Assembly (NCBI GenBank): GCA_030830415.1 | Contig: JAURNB010000200.1 | Coordinates: forward strand, 1-10,422 | Length of the DNA stretch: 10,422 nucleotides | Direction of reading: 5' to 3' | Source: Acidimicrobiales bacterium | GTDB lineage: Bacteria; Actinomycetota; Acidimicrobiia; Acidimicrobiales; Ilumatobacteraceae | Part shown: positions 7,052-10,422 of the stretch, in pieces | Layout: each line of letters begins with the position of its first letter | Position numbering within the stretch: position 1 is the stretch's first letter | The notes under the pieces: generated by a model | What the model was told of the DNA's origin: nothing | Databases searched by the model: none | Seen by the model: the letters and a program-made list of their open reading frames with translations, nothing else | Position numbers and translations under genes: made by a program

Positions 7052-7930
7052 ATGAACATCGTTTCGCTTTTGCCCTCAACCACAGAGATCATTTTTGACC
7101 TTGGCCTAGAAGACCAACTGAGGGGCGTCACTATTGAATGCAATTGGCCAGCAGGGGCGCGAGCAGGCCGCGAAATTGTCGTTGACACGTTCACAAAACC
7201 TGGCATGACGCCCGGCGACATTGACGCAATTGTCAAAGAACGCATGGCTGCCGGCCTCGATCTCTACAACCTTGACGACGACGCACTCGCCCGCTGCGCC
7301 CCCGATCTCATACTCAGTCAAGATCTCTGTCGCGTTTGCGCAGTGGCCAGCGGCGATGTTGATGCAGCAATGGCCCGACTTCGCTGTGATGCAACTGTTC
7401 TTCAAATTGACCCACAAAACTTGCTTGAGGTAATCGAGTCAATTAACACCATCGCGCAAGCAGCGGGTGTTTCTCATCGCGGGCTCGCTCTTACTCAAGC
7501 ACTTCATGAACGGCTCTTCACCGTTTCGGAAAACGTTAAGGGAAAGACTCGCCCATCAGTATTTGTTCTTGAATGGATCGACCCCCCGTTCGGAGCTGGC
7601 CATTGGGTACCCGACATCATTGCCGCGGCAGGAGGCGAGCCAGTGCTCTGCCGTCCAGGCCAACGTTCGGTACAAACCACTTGGCAAGAAATTACTGCCG
7701 CTGCCCCCGATGTGGTCATTGTTGCACCGTGCGGTTTCAATCTTGACGGAGCAGCAGAGCAGGCGCAAGCTATTGCGCATCTTCTTCCTTCTTCAGCATC
7801 TGTTTGGGCAATTGACGCAGATTCCGTGATGGTGCGCCCTGGGCCACGCCTTGTTGACGGTATTGAGGCAATCGCTGCAATGCTTCACAACAATGCAACA
7901 GACAGTGACGTGTTACGTAAAATCCGTTAG
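7052..7930 (+). CDS. Cytosolic BtuF-like (TroA-fold) cobalamin-binding-type protein
   Basis: A 292-aa protein with the helical-backbone metal-receptor fold of BtuF. The N-terminus MNIVSLLPSTTEIIFDLGL is the first strand and helix of the mature fold, so there is no signal peptide or lipobox and the protein should stay in the cytosol, unlike true ABC-transporter receptors. Family marks are GVTIECNWP (25-33), the paired cysteines in LSQDLCRVCAV (88-98, Cys93 and Cys96), LEWIDPPFGAGHWVPDII (173-190), and a C-terminal Cys227 in APCGF. Related proteins are annotated as cobalamin-binding, but binding is not proven from sequence; a role in handling corrinoid or another metal complex is inferred. No transporter or B12 genes are nearby. 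Its 3' end overlaps the convergent membrane-protein gene by 18 bp. Confidence 0.87.
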   Translation: MNIVSLLPSTTEIIFDLGLEDQLRGVTIECNWPAGARAGREIVVDTFTKPGMTPGDIDAIVKERMAAGLDLYNLDDDALARCAPDLILSQDLCRVCAVASGDVDAAMARLRCDATVLQIDPQNLLEVIESINTIAQAAGVSHRGLALTQALHERLFTVSENVKGKTRPSVFVLEWIDPPFGAGHWVPDIIAAAGGEPVLCRPGQRSVQTTWQEITAAAPDVVIVAPCGFNLDGAAEQAQAIAHLLPSSASVWAIDADSVMVRPGPRLVDGIEAIAAMLHNNATDSDVLRKIR

Positions 7931-9016
7931 AGATTTTTCACTACGGCTATAGCGCCACCACATTGATGACCCCACAATGATGGGCAAAAACCAAGTGAGT
8001 GAGCGATACAGAAGTGTTGCACCCGTTGCGTCGATGGTGCTCACCCCTGCCCTTTCAAGCAATGCAATCAACCCCAATTCCGCAAGACCAGTTCCACCAG
8101 GTATCGGCGACAGAGCAATCACGACGCGAACAAGTGAAAACGCCACAAGGGCTTCCCAGAGAGTGAGACCCTGCACTTCAAAGACCACTGAAGAGGTCCA
8201 TAAACAAATAAAACCCGCGGCCAAAGTGCCTACAGAAGCAGCAAAGATTACCGCCCACCTTATTCGCAATAATTCAATGAGCCCAATACGCATCTCAGAA
8301 GAAAATGCCAGGGGCTGAGTACGTTCTACAACTGCTCGGGTGCGAATAAACCGCAGTGAAATTTTACGAAGCAAAAATGCTCTCAGCCAAGCCGAGAATC
8401 TTCCGACGAGTAAAAAAAGTTTCGCGGACCGCAATGCCATCCACCAAAAAACTAATGAAAACAAAATAATCGGTACGCCAACCAACACAGCCAGAGCTTG
8501 TGGTGAAGTTGCTGTTCCTCTAATCACCGGAATCGAAAGAAGCACAACGGGTAGACCCCAAGTAGAGAATGAAGGCACAACTGCAGTTGCGATAATTGAC
8601 GATGCAATTGAAATATGAGCAATTCCCCACCGAGTAAACATGTGAATACGCATTCCGGTGCCCACTAACCCGCCACCGAGAACAATTCCATACCCCGCCG
8701 CAAGTGCCGACTGATCTGTCATCACCGCCTGGCGAAGCGTCACCCCCGGCGAACATGCCGCAAGGAAGGCCCCCCTCGCAATGATCATGACTACTGCCGC
8801 CCCCAACAATGGAAGAAGGGAAATGCGCGGTAACTCAAAGAGTCGGTTCCAGATATCGACAAGCACCGTGCGCTGAACAAAAGCAAGAGAACCCACGATG
8901 GCAAGAATTAACAAAGGGCCAAACACTTTTCGCACTGAAATGAAACCTAACTGCCACCCACGCAAGGTGACTGCGACTTTTGCCTCACCGCTGAGCTCAT
9001 GGCACGCCTCAAACAT
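7913..9016 (-). CDS. UPF0104 / LPG-synthase-TM flippase-like membrane protein
   Basis: An integral membrane protein of up to 367 aa with about seven or eight hydrophobic segments (roughly 31-48, 66-88, 103-120, 133-150, 153-165, 173-195, 254-278, 287-303, 340-352). The hallmark SPIPGGTGLAELGLIALLERAG (303-324) and the C-terminal LYRSLTWFLPIIVG (336-349) identify the family that includes the flippase part of MprF and archaeal AglD. A role in moving a lipid or lipid-linked sugar across the membrane is inferred; there is no synthase domain. The start is doubtful: the ATG at 9016 and the residues MFEACHELS are translated from a degenerate tRNA-Arg 3' remnant. A TTG at 8965 or GTG at 8935 (before VRKVFGPLL) may be the native start. 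Tail-to-tail overlap with the BtuF-like gene is 18 bp. Confidence 0.85.
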   Translation of the reverse strand: MFEACHELSGEAKVAVTLRGWQLGFISVRKVFGPLLILAIVGSLAFVQRTVLVDIWNRLFELPRISLLPLLGAAVVMIIARGAFLAACSPGVTLRQAVMTDQSALAAGYGIVLGGGLVGTGMRIHMFTRWGIAHISIASSIIATAVVPSFSTWGLPVVLLSIPVIRGTATSPQALAVLVGVPIILFSLVFWWMALRSAKLFLLVGRFSAWLRAFLLRKISLRFIRTRAVVERTQPLAFSSEMRIGLIELLRIRWAVIFAASVGTLAAGFICLWTSSVVFEVQGLTLWEALVAFSLVRVVIALSPIPGGTGLAELGLIALLERAGVSTIDATGATLLYRSLTWFLPIIVGSSMWWRYSRSEKSLTDFT

Positions 9017-9034
9017 GCGACATGCGGTTTAGGA
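8995..9034 (-). repeat. Degenerate copy of the 3' end of tRNA-Arg(CCT); candidate attachment-site remnant
   Basis: This stretch aligns without gaps to the 3' 40 bases of the tRNA body at 10252-10291, in the same orientation, with 33 of 40 positions identical. The last 12 bases (9023-9034, TGCGGTTTAGGA on the plus strand) are an exact match that runs into the anticodon loop. Beyond it similarity falls off. An intact tRNA at one end and its 3' fragment at the other is the expected product of integration into a tRNA 3' end. The copy also holds the toxin gene's TAA and the ATG at 9016. Confidence 0.7.
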
Positions 9035-9523
9035 AGCCCTAGGCGCCCCTGAAGGCATTGGGTCCAGTTCATTCGCCCATTTTTCAAAGAAAAATCGCAG
9101 GTCCTTCAAAAATGATTCATCAGTGGGTAATTCCCCGTCAGAGAATCTGGCAACGGAACGCATCATCTGTGCAAGCACATCATTTTTTAGAGAGATTTCT
9201 ATTTCAGAGGCTCGGACAAGCAAAAGTTCTTTACTGAAATGCTGTGCAAGCACAAATACGTCGGCAAAATCGCGCGCCTCAGCCCGATCAAACAAAGCTA
9301 ATAATTTTCGGCCAGCAAGTTCTTCATGACTAAAGGTTGGACCAAGGATAGAAAATTGTGATGGATAATGAGCAGCGACATCTATTGCTATATCTACGAG
9401 CACTTCATCTGTGCCCTTCACGTGAAGCCTTACAAAGAAAGCATCAGACTGAAGAACTTCACATTTCCATTCGCGAACTCCCGCCTCCTTAAGGAACTGC
9501 TCACGCACTTCCCCCACATCCAC
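9029..9523 (-). CDS. C-terminal part of the AbiEii-type toxin, possible reinitiation from GTG
   Basis: The uninterrupted 164-codon frame after the TGA. It begins with GTG immediately after the stop (TGA|GTG), and AAGGG lies 4 bases before that GTG, so termination-reinitiation could produce it as a separate polypeptide. It contains the third acidic motif and the KLLALFDR…RDFAD segment but lacks the GGGAL and DLD motifs, so on its own it cannot be an active nucleotidyltransferase. The stop codon (9029-9031) and last codon lie inside the tRNA remnant. It may be expressed as a fragment or may simply be the tail of a dead gene. Confidence 0.5.
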   Translation of the reverse strand: MDVGEVREQFLKEAGVREWKCEVLQSDAFFVRLHVKGTDEVLVDIAIDVAAHYPSQFSILGPTFSHEELAGRKLLALFDRAEARDFADVFVLAQHFSKELLLVRASEIEISLKNDVLAQMMRSVARFSDGELPTDESFLKDLRFFFEKWANELDPMPSGAPRAS

Positions 9524-9682
9524 TCAACCCTTTTCTCCAAAAAAGTCAAGATCTTTTGTAGGCCGACTAGTGAGTCCGCTTGCCAGAAGCGCGCCTCCAC
9601 CGGCAAGCAAAAAACCATCTGAAGCGGGCAATGAAAAGAACATACGCGCCACTTCAATTTGGAACGCAGATGGACCAGACAT
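9029..9682 (-). pseudogene. AbiEii-type nucleotidyltransferase toxin gene, interrupted by an in-frame TGA
   Basis: Read from the ATG at 9682, this is a 217-codon frame with one in-frame TGA at codon 53 (9524-9526). Before it lie the nucleotidyltransferase marks GGGAL (28-32) and RPTKDLDFF (40-48, with Asp44 and Asp46). After it the same frame continues with VLVDIAID (94-101, third acidic position), ELAGRKLLALFDRAEARDFADVFVLAQHF (122-149) and a helical C-terminus, all typical of the AbiEii/AbiGii toxin family (DUF1814). Such toxins transfer nucleotides to a target RNA and are paired with a DNA-binding antitoxin. The start codon directly follows the antitoxin stop (TAA|ATG), so they form one operon. 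Because both parts are well conserved in one frame, the TGA is a recent nonsense change, a read-through site, a split into two polypeptides, or a sequencing error. Confidence 0.8.
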
Positions 9683-10192
9683 TTACGATGCAGTCTCTAT
9701 AAGCGATTGCCAATGAATGCGAACATTGCGAGGCAGCACCAGTTCATTCCAAGAATCGATGAGGAGCGCACCATCGACATAGGCCATGAGATCTTGGGGC
9801 ATTCCTTCACGAATCACGACTTCATAAAGCCGCGCACGCTGACGTCGATCACGCACTTCATATTCATGACCTGGTCGAGACCAATTGAGCGAAAGCGGCA
9901 AAATAACCGGCTCAAACACTGTGCTCACATCGAGTCGCCACAGTTGATTGGGCACATAAATTGGTCGGCCTCGTGCCATTTCAATTTTTGAAAATGTGAT
10001 CCGGTGCTGCAATGTGAGTTCATACCCGGCCACCTCTATTAATCTTTCAACCGTCTCAAGATTCGGGGATTTACGGCCGCGCTCGTATGCCGACAATGTG
10101 GAGCGAGATGTACCAGCCTGCTCTGCCATTGCCTGCTGTGTGAGCCCCGCTGCAAGCCTCGCTTGTTCAATGATTTGTATGGCCATTTCCAT
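9683..10192 (-). CDS. XRE-family HTH antitoxin-like regulator
   Basis: A 169-aa protein. An XRE/Cro-type helix-turn-helix occupies about residues 8-55 (ARLAAGLTQQAMAEQAGTSRSTLSAYERGRKSPNLETVERLIEVAG). It is followed by a roughly 100-aa C-terminal domain with RRQRARLYEVVIREGMPQDLMAYVDGALLIDSWNELVLP, which I associate with actinobacterial antitoxins paired with AbiEii-like nucleotidyltransferases. The frame is open up to 10273, but that extension is tRNA sequence, so ATG 10192 (MEMAIQ) or ATG 10186 (MAIQ) is the start. A palindrome 3 bases upstream of 10192 suggests autoregulation. Its stop abuts the toxin start with no gap. It should bind its own promoter and neutralise the toxin; with the toxin interrupted it may now act as an orphan. 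Confidence 0.85.
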   Translation of the reverse strand: MEMAIQIIEQARLAAGLTQQAMAEQAGTSRSTLSAYERGRKSPNLETVERLIEVAGYELTLQHRITFSKIEMARGRPIYVPNQLWRLDVSTVFEPVILPLSLNWSRPGHEYEVRDRRQRARLYEVVIREGMPQDLMAYVDGALLIDSWNELVLPRNVRIHWQSLIETAS

Positions 10193-10195
10193 AGC

Positions 10196-10211
10196 GTATC
10201 CAATCGGATAC
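10196..10211. promoter_or_regulatory. Perfect 16-bp palindrome, candidate operator of the antitoxin-toxin operon
   Basis: GTATCC-AATC-GGATAC is a perfect 6-bp inverted repeat with a 4-base spacer, lying 3 bases upstream of the ATG at 10192. Its position suits autorepression by the XRE protein encoded just downstream, blocking the promoter or ribosome binding site. A TACGCT directly before the ATG at 10192 would be a -10 of TANNNT type for a leaderless start at 10186 and overlaps the palindrome. Confidence 0.55.
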
Positions 10212-10250
10212 ATTTTGCGCCGGCTGATTTTTCGCAAGGCCGCCTCTGAG

Positions 10251-10323
10251 CGCTCCCGGCATGAATCGAACATGCGACCTGCGGTTTAGGAGACCGTGGC
10301 TCGATCCCCTGAGCTACGGGAGC
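10251..10323 (-). tRNA. tRNA-Arg (anticodon CCT)
   Basis: A complete 73-base cloverleaf on the minus strand. The acceptor stem GCTCCCG/CGGGAGC has 7 perfect pairs, the D-stem is GCTC/GAGC, and the anticodon loop is CTCCTAA with anticodon CCT (reads AGG). The anticodon stem has 4 pairs plus one A-C mismatch at its base, and the T-stem GCATG/CATGC closes the loop TTCGATT. The discriminator base is G and no CCA is encoded. The toxin-antitoxin module begins directly beyond its 3' end, and a degenerate copy of its 3' half lies 1257 bp away, so this gene appears to have served as an integration site and remains intact. Confidence 0.92.
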
Positions 10324-10329
10324 GGGGGA

Positions 10330-10352
10330 TGGTGCGAAATGTGGTGCGAAAT
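10330..10352. repeat. Tandem 11-bp direct repeat upstream of the tRNA
   Basis: TGGTGCGAAAT occurs at 10330-10340 and again at 10342-10352 (period 12), 7 bp upstream of the tRNA 5' end. It may be a protein binding site or chance. The remaining bases to the window end hold no gene I can support. A minus-strand frame is open from the right edge through the tRNA, but it shows no recognisable protein. Confidence 0.4.
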
Positions 10353-10422
10353 TCGCCGCCACACCTTGCGTCATCTCTAGAGAGGTTACTAGTGCCAGCG
10401 AGATGCGGAAAGAAACAAGGAA

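Noticed and set aside
7026..7053. TTGACA-N16-TAAGAT promoter-like pair before the BtuF-like gene
   Set aside because: The hexamers look good, but transcription would start about 8 bases inside the gene and lose the conserved N-terminus. It may be chance in an AT-rich region, or the start site may be different.
9430..9657. 75-codon minus-strand frame over the toxin's N-terminal region
   Set aside because: It is out of frame with the toxin. The correct frame from ATG 9682 has clear nucleotidyltransferase motifs, so this frame is a shadow.
10193..10273. N-terminal extension of the antitoxin frame (MFDSCRERSEAALRKIS…)
   Set aside because: It begins inside the tRNA and is not part of the HTH fold. 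The starts at 10192 or 10186 are better.
10039..10374. Minus-strand open frame of 111 codons running through the tRNA gene
   Set aside because: Most of it is a translation of tRNA-Arg and of the antitoxin's opposite frame. The PVAQGIEPRSPKP-like part is a well-known spurious translation of tRNA genes. The frame is open to the right edge, but nothing in it resembles an integrase or another known protein.
10374..10383. TCTCTAGAGA 10-bp palindrome near the right edge
   Set aside because: It is a short, low-complexity palindrome with no visible associated gene, too weak to call an operator.

Overview
This window looks like chromosomal DNA of a moderate-GC, aquatic-type actinobacterium. My best guess is Acidimicrobiia, possibly Ilumatobacteraceae. 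This is inferred from the gene families present (a mycofactocin-type SDR, DUF2855, a cytosolic BtuF-like protein, a GNAT-AAA fusion and an actinobacterial-type AbiEii/XRE pair) and from several starts that lack a Shine-Dalgarno. No taxonomic marker is present. The gene order is compact and all protein genes are bacterial.

Left part (1-5200) is oxidative metabolism. A 5'-truncated dimeric alpha-beta barrel (DUF1330-like) protein is followed after 5 bp by a DUF2855 MDR-like protein. A conserved 212-aa protein of unknown function converges on them. After a possible 64-aa ORF comes a short-chain dehydrogenase of the mycofactocin-linked type, converging with an aldehyde dehydrogenase. The alcohol and aldehyde oxidising enzymes suggest breakdown of an unidentified alcohol or carbonyl compound, but no substrate can be read from the sequence.

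Middle part (5200-8995): a 72-aa two-helix membrane protein with a clear ribosome binding site, then a fusion of a GNAT acetyltransferase with a Cdc48/FtsH-like AAA+ ATPase, ending in a hairpin-T terminator. Divergent from it is a BtuF/TroA-fold corrinoid-binding-type protein with no signal peptide. It converges, with an 18-bp tail overlap, on a UPF0104/LPG-synthase-TM flippase-like membrane protein.

Right part (8995-10422) is the most unusual region. An intact tRNA-Arg(CCT) gene on the minus strand (10251-10323) is followed by an XRE-family antitoxin-like gene and an AbiEii-type nucleotidyltransferase toxin gene that abut exactly. The module is closed by a second, degenerate copy of the 3' 40 bases of the same tRNA (8995-9034, 33/40 identical). 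This is the layout of a very small tRNA-integrated island (repeat period 1257 bp) with no integrase. The toxin gene carries an in-frame TGA between its nucleotidyltransferase motif and the rest of the protein. A perfect 6-4-6 palindrome lies just upstream of the antitoxin start and is a candidate autoregulatory operator. The remnant tRNA copy also supplies the toxin's stop codon and the apparent ATG of the neighbouring membrane-protein gene.
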